64,000 bases of DNA. Source: JAWWOL01 sp963797535. GTDB lineage: Bacteria > Actinomycetota > Actinomycetes > JAWWOL01. The notes under the pieces were generated by a model. That model ran no database searches, had not been told where the DNA came from, and saw only the letters and a list, made by a program, of their open reading frames with translations. Positions 26,554 to 34,475 of the stretch are shown here, in pieces. The stretch lies in the NCBI GenBank assembly GCA_963797535.1, contig CAWCPQ010000001.1:1922001-1986000 (forward strand), read 5' to 3'. The position numbers were made by a program, and so were the translations under genes. Position 1 is the first letter of the stretch. Every line of letters begins with the position of its first letter.

Positions 26554-26625
26554 TACTGCGTTCAAGATGCGCCGGCCGGTTGCATCGACGAGAGTGCAAC
26601 CGCGGGGGCATTCCAGACCGCAGCA
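26554..26625. promoter_or_regulatory. Divergent matching ECF-type promoters
   Basis: TGCAACC (26595-26601, + strand), 17 bases, then CGCAGCA (26619-26625) lies before the sigma gene. On the minus strand TGCAACC (26584-26578), 17 bases, then CGCAGTA (26560-26554) lies before the secreted-protein gene. The two -35-like elements form an inverted repeat with a 10-base centre. The identical motif and identical spacing on both sides point to one sigma factor reading both, presumably the one encoded here. On the + side the transcript would start near 26631. Confidence 0.72.
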
Positions 26626-26636
26626 CACACGTGGAG

Positions 26637-27167
26637 ATGGACACCGGCATGCTGCTGACTGATGTCGCCGCTCGCCTTGGCACCGACGAGACGGCCATCG
26701 AGGACGCCTACCAGCTGTTGGCACCCACCGTTCTCGGCTACCTGCGCCGCGTGCTGCCGCCGGCGGATGCCGAGGACGTGCTGCAGCGGACGTTCCTCGA
26801 CGTGTGGCGCTCGCGGCATCAGTACGACCCGGCCCGGCCGCTGGGCGGCTGGGTCATGGGCATCGCCAAGCACCGAGCCATGGACCAGCTGCGCGCCCGC
26901 CGACCCGACGAACCGGTGGATCAGGTGCCCGAGAGCACCGCCGAGGTCGAGGACCTGGCTGACCGCTTCGGCCGGTCGCAGGAGATCCGCCAGGCCATGG
27001 CCCAGCTCAGCCCGGAACAACGCCAAGTCCTGGTACTGGTCTACTTCGACGACCTCAGCCTGCCGCAGGTCGCGGACTGGATCAGCGCTCCGCTCGGTAC
27101 GGTCAAGGCCAGAGCCGCTCGGGGGCTCAAGGCACTGGGCCGCCAGCTCGAGGGGAGGACGATGTGA
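26637..27167 (+). CDS. ECF-family RNA polymerase sigma factor
   Basis: This is a group IV sigma factor of 176 residues. Region 2 (ADAEDVLQRTFLDVWRSRHQYDPARPLGGWVMGIAKHRAMDQLRARR) and region 4 (LSPEQRQVLVLVYFDDLSLPQVADWISAPLGTVKARAARGLKAL) are complete, as in SigK/RpoE types. The ATG is at 26637; a GTG at 26631 in the same frame coincides with the predicted transcription start, so a leaderless product two residues longer is possible. The stop overlaps the anti-sigma gene (GTGA). The paired anti-sigma and matching promoters suggest an autoregulated envelope-signal switch. Confidence 0.92.
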   Translation: MDTGMLLTDVAARLGTDETAIEDAYQLLAPTVLGYLRRVLPPADAEDVLQRTFLDVWRSRHQYDPARPLGGWVMGIAKHRAMDQLRARRPDEPVDQVPESTAEVEDLADRFGRSQEIRQAMAQLSPEQRQVLVLVYFDDLSLPQVADWISAPLGTVKARAARGLKALGRQLEGRTM

Positions 27168-27889
27168 GCGACGAAACGAGCCACGTGGACCTCCCGGCTC
27201 TGATCAGTGGAGAGACCCCGCCGGCACAGCGCCCAGCCGACCTCGATCATGTACGCGGCTGCCGCGCCTGCCTCGACGAGCTGGTCGACACCACCGCTCT
27301 GATCGCCGAGCTGCGCGATGCCCGGCGCTATCCCCCCGTGGAGCCGTCCGAGATTCCGCCGCTGCGCCTCGACCGGTCCGGCGGCACTCTGGAGCCGCCG
27401 AAACGAGCACCGGAAGTGCCGCCTGTTCCTGCACAGCAGGCAACCCGGCACTGGCTGAACGGCCGCGTCCTCGTTGGAGCGGTGGCTGCCGTCGTGGCCC
27501 TCGTCACCGGCATCGTCATCGGCATCGAGCACGGCAGCACGTCGACTCCAGCAGCCAAGGTGCTCCTCGCAGCCGTTGGGCAGCTACCCAGCAGCGCCTC
27601 CGGGGCGGCTCAGATGGTCGGCCAGGGCGAGGACCAGTCGATGCTGGTGACGCTCTCCGGACTCGACCGTCCACCGCCGGGCGACCACTACGAAGTCTGG
27701 TTGCTGGACACCCGTACCGGTCGCACGTTTGCCGTCGGCGTCGTCTCGCCGAGCGTGACCGGGAAGATGACCTACCCGCTGCCGGCCACGAAAGCAGTCG
27801 GATTCGACACCATCGACGTGAGTCTGCAGACGCCCGCCAATGGCGCCAAGCACTCCGGCGTCAGCCTCTTGCGAGGCGCTATCAGCTGA
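27164..27889 (+). CDS. RskA-like anti-sigma factor
   Basis: This is a 241-residue membrane anti-sigma factor. The cytoplasmic part has a zinc anti-sigma motif (HVRGCRACLDE, near 25-35) and a Pro-rich linker. One TM helix (VLVGAVAAVVALVTGIVIGI, near 107-126) leads to an extracytoplasmic anti-sigma-K domain (LVTLSGLDRPPPGDHYEVWLLD, then FDTIDVSLQ). It begins inside the sigma stop codon, so the two are made in step, and presumably holds the sigma factor at the membrane until cleavage. Its last 8 bases overlap the convergent amidohydrolase gene. Confidence 0.92.
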   Translation: MSDETSHVDLPALISGETPPAQRPADLDHVRGCRACLDELVDTTALIAELRDARRYPPVEPSEIPPLRLDRSGGTLEPPKRAPEVPPVPAQQATRHWLNGRVLVGAVAAVVALVTGIVIGIEHGSTSTPAAKVLLAAVGQLPSSASGAAQMVGQGEDQSMLVTLSGLDRPPPGDHYEVWLLDTRTGRTFAVGVVSPSVTGKMTYPLPATKAVGFDTIDVSLQTPANGAKHSGVSLLRGAIS

Positions 27890-29078
27890 CCGCTCGCGGC
27901 ACCCACGGTTCGAGCAGTCGTCCACGCTTGAACGTCGCCGAGACAGCTGGTGCCTGCAGCACGGCAAGGCCGACGTCGTCGCACTCGAGCACCGCGAGGT
28001 CCGCCACGTCGCCGACCTCGGTCCCGTGCGATGGCAGGTCCAGGATCGCGGCCGGCTCCGACGTGATGGCCGCGAGCAGGTCGGCCCTGGCCTGAGCGCC
28101 CGCCGTTCGTCGGGTGAGCCCTGCCAGCCAGGCCGCCTGGAGCAGGCTGGCGTTGCCGAACGGGGCGAAAGCGTTGGCGATGTTGTTGTTGCCGATCGCG
28201 GTGCGGACACCCGCAGCCATCGCCCGTTCGAAAGGGGCGACGCTACGCACCCCCGGTTCACCATGACCGACGAGATAGAGGTCGGTCGCGGGCAGCACCA
28301 CCAGCGAGATGCCAGCACCAGCAAGGCTTTCCAGGGCAACCAGCTGATCGTACGTGCTCATCGCCGCCAGCGCGGTGACGTGACCGATCGTCACCCGGCC
28401 GGACATCCCGTGTGCCTTCGTCCGCTCCACCACGAGCGGGATCAACGACCCGCTGGCGTCGTCGTTGAAGTCCAGGTGCAGGTCGATCGGCGCCCGCCAT
28501 CGTTCGGCGGTTGCGAACACCGTGTCGAGATGCTGCACCGGGTCAGCATCGAGGTACGGGCACCCACCCACGACCTGCGCACCCTGCGCCATCGCCTCCC
28601 GCAGCAGGTGCGGCATGCCCGGCGCTTCCAGCCCCGCTTGCGGGAACGCGACCAGCTGCAGTGACAGACGTCCGGCGACGTCCCCGGCCAGCTGCTGGTG
28701 CATCGTCAGCAGGTCGAGGCCGACCACCGGATCGAGCTCTACCTGGGCGCGGGCAGCCGTGGTTCCGTTGCGCACCAAGGCATCCACGGCTCGACGCGCA
28801 ATTCGCTCCACGTCGGCTGCCGTCATCGAGGTCCTCGCCACGGCGACCGACTTCAAGGCAGACTCGAGGTGCGGCTCGGGCGATTCCGGCAGCAGGAACG
28901 CCTTGTCGAGGTGGACATGAGCGTCGACGAGGGCTGGAACCACCACTCGGCCCGCAGCCTCAAACCCGTGTCCGGCCTTCGACGAGGCACCCACGGCCGT
29001 CACCATGCCATCGGCGAGAGTCAGGTCACAGCCGTCCGGACGCGCAACGGTTCGCGCACCGCGGATGGTGCGGATCAC
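27882..29078 (-). CDS. Amidohydrolase, cytosine-deaminase-like
   Basis: This is a TIM-barrel metal-dependent deaminase of the CodA/AtzC branch, 398 residues. The first metal motif is VDAHVHLDKAFLLPE (HxH plus DK, near 60). Other family residues are DLHLDFND and TIGHVTALAAM. The substrate is not certain; cytosine, isocytosine, ammelide-like and other lactam ring compounds are known for the branch. GTG 29078 overlaps the upstream deaminase stop (GTGA). Together with that neighbour it suggests stepwise deamination of a heterocycle. Confidence 0.85.
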   Translation of the reverse strand: MIRTIRGARTVARPDGCDLTLADGMVTAVGASSKAGHGFEAAGRVVVPALVDAHVHLDKAFLLPESPEPHLESALKSVAVARTSMTAADVERIARRAVDALVRNGTTAARAQVELDPVVGLDLLTMHQQLAGDVAGRLSLQLVAFPQAGLEAPGMPHLLREAMAQGAQVVGGCPYLDADPVQHLDTVFATAERWRAPIDLHLDFNDDASGSLIPLVVERTKAHGMSGRVTIGHVTALAAMSTYDQLVALESLAGAGISLVVLPATDLYLVGHGEPGVRSVAPFERAMAAGVRTAIGNNNIANAFAPFGNASLLQAAWLAGLTRRTAGAQARADLLAAITSEPAAILDLPSHGTEVGDVADLAVLECDDVGLAVLQAPAVSATFKRGRLLEPWVPRAVS

Positions 29079-30442
29079 AGTGACTGCAGACGCCGCGCGG
29101 CCGTGGAGTGTCGTCGGAGCAGGTCGGGCAGGTCGTCCATGACGAGCCGGCCGTCCGTCACTCGGGACTCTCCACCGACGACCAGGTGCTTGGGTGCCGA
29201 GGGACCGCACCGCAGCCACGCCTCGACCGGGTCGGACACCGCGCCCGACCACTGCAGCCCCTCCACCGGCCACACCGCGATGTCCGCGTTGGCTCCCGGT
29301 GAGAGCTCGCCGAGCTCTCCCGTACGACCGAGACACGCTGCACCGTTGCGGGTGGCCATCTCCAAGACGCGCCGGGCGTTGAAAGCCGCCGGGCCGGACC
29401 GGAAACGGTTGGCAACCAGGACCATTCGCGCTTCCAGCCACATCGACGCCGCATCGGAGTTGGACGAGCCGTCGACCCCGATCCCGACGGGCACACCTGC
29501 GTCGAGCAGCTCAGCTACCGGCGCAAGGCCGACCCCCATCAGCAGGGTCGGCGTCGCGCAGTGGGCGACGCCCACCCCAGCCGCACCGAGCCGGGCAACC
29601 TCGTCAGCATTGGGGAACAGCGCATGGGCGACCCAGGTGCGACTGCTCAGGTAGCCCACCGACTCGAGCCAGTCGACGGGGCGCATCCCGTGCAGCTGCA
29701 GGCAGTAGGGCTCGTCCTCGCGATCACCCGACAGATGCGTGTGCAGCCGTACATCGAGCTGTTCGGCCAGCTCCGCGACGGAGGACATCAGGTCGTTGGT
29801 CGCGCCGAAGACCGAGTGTGGGCCGAGCGCCACCTGCAGGGACGACGTCGCCGACCGGTCGTGATAGCGGGCGACCACCCTGACGCAGTCGGCAAGCACG
29901 TCGTCCCTGTCCTCCAGCATCTCGTCCGGCATCGGGCTTCCGTGCCGCTGGCCGCGGTTCACCGAGCCGCGCGTGGCGTGCATCCGCAGGCCGGACTCCT
30001 GCGCCGCCACCATCTGGGCGTCGAACAAGCTCGGCGTGCCCGGCCGCTGCAGGTAGAGATGGTCGGCGGTCGTCGAGCATCCGCCCAGCGCCAGCTCGGC
30101 CATGGCCACCCTGGTCGACAGGTAGACGTCCTCGTCGGTGACCTGCGCCCAGATCGGGTAGAGAACGCCGAGCCAGCCGAGAAAGTCGGTTGCCGTCATC
30201 GGCGCAAAGCTGCGGGTCAGGTTCTGCCACATGTGCCCGTGGGTGTTGATCAGTCCCGGTGTGACCAGGCAGCCGGCCGCGTCGATCCGTCGTCGAGCAG
30301 TCGGCTCGTCCCCCGGCCCACCCACCGCCTCGATCAGACCATCGCGTACGGAGACCCAGCCGCCAGCGATCTCCGTACCCGCAGCGTCGACGGTCGCGAC
30401 GAGACTCGCGCCGGCAATGACCAGATCGACCTCCTCGTCCAC
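29075..30442 (-). CDS. Amidohydrolase, 8-oxoguanine-deaminase / AtzB-like
   Basis: This is a metal-dependent deaminase of the TRZ/ATZ family, 455 residues. It has NTHGHMWQNLTRSF near 67, the family segment GWLGVLYPIWAQVTDEDVYLSTRVAMAELALGGCSTTADHLYL, HTHLSGD, WVAHALFP and the metal-binding Asp in IGIGVDGSSNSD. The ALYPIWA/CTTTSDHxYL pattern is shared with 8-oxoguanine deaminase and hydroxyatrazine hydrolases. A GTG at 30442 follows AGGGG five bases earlier; an ATG at 30463 overlapping the kinase-LOG gene is the alternative. The substrate is inferred only. Confidence 0.87.
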   Translation of the reverse strand: MDEEVDLVIAGASLVATVDAAGTEIAGGWVSVRDGLIEAVGGPGDEPTARRRIDAAGCLVTPGLINTHGHMWQNLTRSFAPMTATDFLGWLGVLYPIWAQVTDEDVYLSTRVAMAELALGGCSTTADHLYLQRPGTPSLFDAQMVAAQESGLRMHATRGSVNRGQRHGSPMPDEMLEDRDDVLADCVRVVARYHDRSATSSLQVALGPHSVFGATNDLMSSVAELAEQLDVRLHTHLSGDREDEPYCLQLHGMRPVDWLESVGYLSSRTWVAHALFPNADEVARLGAAGVGVAHCATPTLLMGVGLAPVAELLDAGVPVGIGVDGSSNSDAASMWLEARMVLVANRFRSGPAAFNARRVLEMATRNGAACLGRTGELGELSPGANADIAVWPVEGLQWSGAVSDPVEAWLRCGPSAPKHLVVGGESRVTDGRLVMDDLPDLLRRHSTAARRLQSL

Positions 30443-30443
30443 C

Positions 30444-31895
30444 TCAGCCCCTGGGCGCGGCATCGGTCGAGACGTTGAGGTAGGCCTGCTCCGTCAGGGC
30501 GAATGCCTCCTCGACGGTGAGCGCCACCGGTGCCAGCAGCAGGTCCTCGGCACCGACGACCAGCTCGGCAGCGAAGGCCTCGACCAGGTTGGCCCAACCC
30601 TGCCCGTACAGCAGCAGCCGCGCTGCTCCCGGCTCGGTCTGCAGCGCCGACCACACCACCGTCGCCTCGGCCAGAGTGCCGATGCCACCGGGCAGCGCGA
30701 TGACCACGTCGGCACCCAGGATGTGGCCCAGCCGCTCGGAGTAGTCGGCACTCCAGCGCAGCTCGGAGACGTGGATGCTCGGCTCGAGACCGACCCAGCC
30801 GGTCATCGGCAGCCCAACCACGGTCGCGCCGGCCTCGGCAGCGCCTTGGGCCGTTGCCGCCATCAAACCGCCGTAGCCACCGGTCATCACGGTCCAGCCA
30901 CCGGCTCCCAGCGCCGCGCCGAGGGCTCTGGCCTCCTCCCAGCGCGGGTCCTCACGACCGAGCCGGGCAGAGCCGAGCACGGCCACTGTCCGTACGGTCC
31001 GGGGAGCATCGCCGTCCAGCCGGGACAGTGCTGTTCGATGCGACATCGAGCCGAGGGCCAGCGAGCCCTTCAGCTCGATCGACCAGGCAGCCGTGTGGGC
31101 AGCCCGCCGGACCGCCTCGTCCAGCCCGTCGCCAAGAGCCAGCGACCCGGCCAGCGCGCCGCAGAACGTGTCTCCGGCCCCGGTCACGTCGACCGGGTTG
31201 GCCGTGGGGGCAGGGATTGTCCGCACGCCGGTCGAGTCCAGGACCAGTGCTCCCTCGGCGCCCAGCTTGACCACGACCGCAGGGAAGCCGAGCTCATGCA
31301 AAGAGCGAGCGGCCGCCTCAACATCGGTCGACTCGGTCAGCAGGGCAAGCTCGTCGCGGCTGGGCGCGAAGACGTCGATCAGCCCGGCCAGCTCCGTCAG
31401 CGCAGCCTCACCGGATGGCCAGTCCTCGTGCGGATCGACGATCACGACGGCTGACGGCGAGACTCTCCTTATCTGCCAGGCAATGTCACGTGCGACGACG
31501 ATCGGCATCGGCGCTATGTGCACTACCGGCGAGTCCGCGAGCCACTCGCCAGGGACATCCGCCGGCTCGACCCAGCGATCGTCCTCGGAGGCCACCGAGC
31601 GATCCACGAACGTCCGGGAACCGTCGTCCTCGTACAGCAACCAGGCCCGGCTGGCCGGTGCCGTGGTCGCGACCACCCCGTCCAGGTCAATGCCCAGCCG
31701 GCGAAGGCTCGGCAACAGGTCCATCGGCAAGCCCGCTCCGGCACGGGTCACCACCCCGACGACCGGGTTCCACAGCCGCGCGCCCACCGCGGCATAGACC
31801 GCATTGCCGCCCGGCTGGGCCATCGAGGTCGACCCATCGGCCCGTACGACGTCGTCGACCGTCAGATTGCCGACCACGATCACCCGGCGGCTCAC
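30444..31895 (-). CDS. PfkB-family kinase fused to LOG-type phosphoribohydrolase
   Basis: This is a 483-residue bifunctional protein. Residues 1-290 form a PfkB/ribokinase domain: GGNAVYAAVGA near 29, and catalytic VDVTGAGDTFCGALAG near 235. Residues about 300-470 form a Rossmann LOG domain: VAVLGSARLG, MTGGYGGLMAATAQGAAEAG, and the signature PGGIGTLAE near 401. LOG enzymes cleave nucleoside 5'-monophosphates to base and ribose-5-phosphate. The fusion could phosphorylate a nucleoside and then release its base. It starts in the lactonase stop (GTGA) and ends 1 base before the deaminase GTG. Confidence 0.87.
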   Translation of the reverse strand: MSRRVIVVGNLTVDDVVRADGSTSMAQPGGNAVYAAVGARLWNPVVGVVTRAGAGLPMDLLPSLRRLGIDLDGVVATTAPASRAWLLYEDDGSRTFVDRSVASEDDRWVEPADVPGEWLADSPVVHIAPMPIVVARDIAWQIRRVSPSAVVIVDPHEDWPSGEAALTELAGLIDVFAPSRDELALLTESTDVEAAARSLHELGFPAVVVKLGAEGALVLDSTGVRTIPAPTANPVDVTGAGDTFCGALAGSLALGDGLDEAVRRAAHTAAWSIELKGSLALGSMSHRTALSRLDGDAPRTVRTVAVLGSARLGREDPRWEEARALGAALGAGGWTVMTGGYGGLMAATAQGAAEAGATVVGLPMTGWVGLEPSIHVSELRWSADYSERLGHILGADVVIALPGGIGTLAEATVVWSALQTEPGAARLLLYGQGWANLVEAFAAELVVGAEDLLLAPVALTVEEAFALTEQAYLNVSTDAAPRG

Positions 31896-32734
31896 GGACC
31901 GGTCACGCCCAGCTGCTCGGTGAACGCCGGCCAGGCCAGCGGGTCATGACCCGGCACCAGCTGGTAGCCGCGCTCGGCGGCGATCGACTTCAGCCGGCGG
32001 ATCGACTCCACGCCTCGCTCGGGCGTCTTCGTCACCATGCCACCGGGTGCGATCTCCTCATCGATGTTGCGCTGCAGGTCAGCTGCGTCGAAGGCGAGCA
32101 CGAAACCGCTGGCCCCGTAGGCTTCTGCGGCGACATCGTCGAGGTCGATGACGAAGCTCTGGTGTCCCGGCGTGTGGCCGGGGGTCATCACCGCAGTGAC
32201 GCCGGGTGCGATCTCGACGTCGGCGTCGGCCAGCACCCACTTGATCGCCGGGTCGTCGAAGTCGATCCGGAAGAACCCGTGCTTCTCCGGACCGTCCCCG
32301 TCGGGGGTCGGCACCGAAAGCCCGTACTCCAGCTCGGCCCGCTGCAGGTGTACGGGACAACGCCCGGTGAACCAGCGCAAGCCGCCGGCGTGGTCGTTGT
32401 GCAGGTGGCTCACTGCCACGACCGTGACGTCGTCCGGACTGATGCCGACCGTGTCGAACGCGACCTCGAGCGAGTCGCGGTCGTCGGCCAGCAGCTCGGC
32501 GTGGATGCCGCTCCCCGTACCGTGGAAACGCTGACGGAGAAAGGGATCGCGTACCAGCGGCACGTTGAAACCGGTGTCGAGCAGCAGCCACCCGCCGTCG
32601 AGCTGGACCAGCACGCCCGGCACCGGCTCGCGGTAGCGAACGGTCGGGTCGCCTTGATGGAGTGAGATGGTCTCGGGCAGCTCTTCCCAGCCGAACGTGA
32701 TGGGAACTACCCGCCGCACACCCTGACTAGCCAT
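31892..32734 (-). CDS. Metallo-beta-lactamase-fold hydrolase, N-acyl-homoserine-lactonase family
   Basis: This is a 280-residue dizinc hydrolase. The metal motif is SHLHNDHAGG near 111; later ligands appear in TPGHTPGHQS, FAFDAAD-like FVLAFDAADLQ and VPGHDPLAW. Quorum-quenching lactonases have this architecture, but in an operon of deaminases a ring-opening lactonase or amidase role is more natural. It overlaps both neighbours: 8 bases with the binding-protein gene and 4 with the kinase-LOG gene. Confidence 0.87.
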   Translation of the reverse strand: MASQGVRRVVPITFGWEELPETISLHQGDPTVRYREPVPGVLVQLDGGWLLLDTGFNVPLVRDPFLRQRFHGTGSGIHAELLADDRDSLEVAFDTVGISPDDVTVVAVSHLHNDHAGGLRWFTGRCPVHLQRAELEYGLSVPTPDGDGPEKHGFFRIDFDDPAIKWVLADADVEIAPGVTAVMTPGHTPGHQSFVIDLDDVAAEAYGASGFVLAFDAADLQRNIDEEIAPGGMVTKTPERGVESIRRLKSIAAERGYQLVPGHDPLAWPAFTEQLGVTGP

Positions 32735-34349
32735 TGCTGATGGTAGCCAGCTTGAGGCTCCAGGGCATCGCCGGGACGTGCACCAGACCGGTCAGGTTGG
32801 ACCTGGTGACGATCGAGTCCTGCACGTCGGCGATGTCGATGAAGCAACCGTTCTTCACCAGCAGGTTGCCAGCCGCGCCGTAGTGCTGGATGACGCCGGC
32901 CTCGGTGGTCGAGGCAAGTCCGGCGTCGAGCTCCTTGTCCGCTGCCGGGTCCTTGCACACCATGTAGTTGGCACCGCCGGTCGAGCTCATGTAGATCCGG
33001 GCATCGGTGTCCGGGTGGGCCGCATCTGGCGGCGTGACCTGGATCAGGATCGTCGGTGCGGTGTCCAGGTGCGTCGAGATGGCGAAGACCTGGGCGATCG
33101 GGATGGCCCTGGTCGTGGCGTCGAGACCGTCGGACTGCAGTGCCAGCTGCAAGAAGTTGGCCATCTCCTGGTTGCGCGGATCGCTGGTGTCGTAGCCGAT
33201 GTCGACCTTCTTGGTGGGCAGGCTGGCCACCATGGCCTTGAGCACCGAGGGGTCGTACGGGACGACCGACGTGGTGGACGAGGCGGGCAGCTCGTTCGGC
33301 GGGTAGAGCTGGGTCGAGGGCGTTCCGGTCGCGCCGAACACCTCCCGCGTCAGCGTCTTCTTGTCCAGCGTCTGCTGCAAAGCCTCACGAGCGGCGACAG
33401 CGGTAAAGGCGCCCTTGTTCGGGTTGATGAACAGCATGTTCTTCAACGTCGAGGGATAGGAGTGGACCGCGACGCCCTTCTTGGTGGCCAGGTCAGCGAG
33501 GGCCTTGGTGGGCAGGCCGTGCGTGATCATGTCCAGCTGACCCTTTTCGAGCAGCAGTTCCTGGGTCGACGCACTGGATACAATCGAGATGTCCACCTCG
33601 GGGACAATTGCCTTGGTGCCCCAGTATTTGTCGTTCCGGGTGAGCACGTACTTCTGCCCGGAGACGAACGACGTGATCTCGTACGGGCCACTGCCGGCGT
33701 CGTGGGTCGACAGCCACTTCTGCGCGTGGTCGTCGCCCACCGTGTGCGCCTTGATCGCGGTTGGGCTCAGGATCTTCGGTCCCCACGGAGATGCGAGGTA
33801 GTCCAGGAAGGCGCTGACCGGAGTCTTGAGGTGGACGATGAGGGTCGTCGCGTCCGGAGTCTCCACGGACTTGACCTGGGCCAACATGTAGGCGGGCCCC
33901 TGGTTGAGCGCGGTCCGCCTGGCGAAGCTCGCGGCGACAGCCTTGGAGTCCAGCGGGGTCCCGTCGTGGAACAAGATCCCTTGGTGCAGCGTGAATGTGT
34001 AGGTCAACCCGTCAGTCGAGACCTTGGGCAGCTCGGCGACGTCGGCGATCACCTTGGTCGAGTCCTGGCCGTACTGCAGCAGGTTGTCGTAGACCCCGTT
34101 GGTGACCATGAGACCCTCGGCACCGTAGAAGATGTCCGGGTCCGGCACGCCCATGTCGTCGTAGAACGGGATGTGCAGCGCGGTCGGAGCGGCTTTCGCC
34201 GACGTCGCGGCGGCACTCGTCGCGCCGCCCGACGAGGGGGTGGACGCGCTCTTGCTCGAGCCGGAGCTGCAGCCCGCGGCGACCAGCGCGACGCTGGCCA
34301 GGAGGGCGGGTAGGACGCGAGTACGCATGGGGATCGACATGAAGCCCAT
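32727..34349 (-). CDS. ABC transporter solute-binding lipoprotein, family 5
   Basis: This is a 540-residue family-5 (peptide/opine/nickel) binding protein with a Sec/lipobox leader (LPALLASVALVAAGCSS). The SBP_bac_5 fold is shown by LTYTFTLHQGILFHDGTPLDSKAVAASF, HDAGSGPYEITSFVSGQKYVLTRNDKYWG, and REALQQTLDKK. The chosen ATG at 34349 follows TGAGGAC. It is first in the deaminase/lactonase/kinase operon, and no permease or ATPase gene follows, so it must use components encoded elsewhere, if it transports. It probably captures the substrate for the downstream enzymes. Confidence 0.9.
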   Translation of the reverse strand: MGFMSIPMRTRVLPALLASVALVAAGCSSGSSKSASTPSSGGATSAAATSAKAAPTALHIPFYDDMGVPDPDIFYGAEGLMVTNGVYDNLLQYGQDSTKVIADVAELPKVSTDGLTYTFTLHQGILFHDGTPLDSKAVAASFARRTALNQGPAYMLAQVKSVETPDATTLIVHLKTPVSAFLDYLASPWGPKILSPTAIKAHTVGDDHAQKWLSTHDAGSGPYEITSFVSGQKYVLTRNDKYWGTKAIVPEVDISIVSSASTQELLLEKGQLDMITHGLPTKALADLATKKGVAVHSYPSTLKNMLFINPNKGAFTAVAAREALQQTLDKKTLTREVFGATGTPSTQLYPPNELPASSTTSVVPYDPSVLKAMVASLPTKKVDIGYDTSDPRNQEMANFLQLALQSDGLDATTRAIPIAQVFAISTHLDTAPTILIQVTPPDAAHPDTDARIYMSSTGGANYMVCKDPAADKELDAGLASTTEAGVIQHYGAAGNLLVKNGCFIDIADVQDSIVTRSNLTGLVHVPAMPWSLKLATISNG

Positions 34350-34385
34350 GGTTGTCCTCAACTATTTCCAGAACATTTCAGCGCC

Positions 34386-34408
34386 GTCAATTGCATCGAT
34401 CGTATACG
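34386..34408. promoter_or_regulatory. Palindrome and -35-like element in the GntR/binding-protein intergenic region
   Basis: CGTATACG (34401-34408) is a perfect palindrome with the TATAC core found in many FCD-GntR operators. On the minus strand TTGACG (34391-34386) with an AATAGT 18 bases on gives a weak sigma-70 promoter for the binding-protein operon, just downstream of the palindrome. The assignment to the adjacent regulator is inference. Confidence 0.45.
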
Positions 34409-34475
34409 TTTCCAGGCACTACCGGAGCAGGCACCGGCCCTCACCAGCCGGTTATGCTCGCGTCGTGACTCTGCC

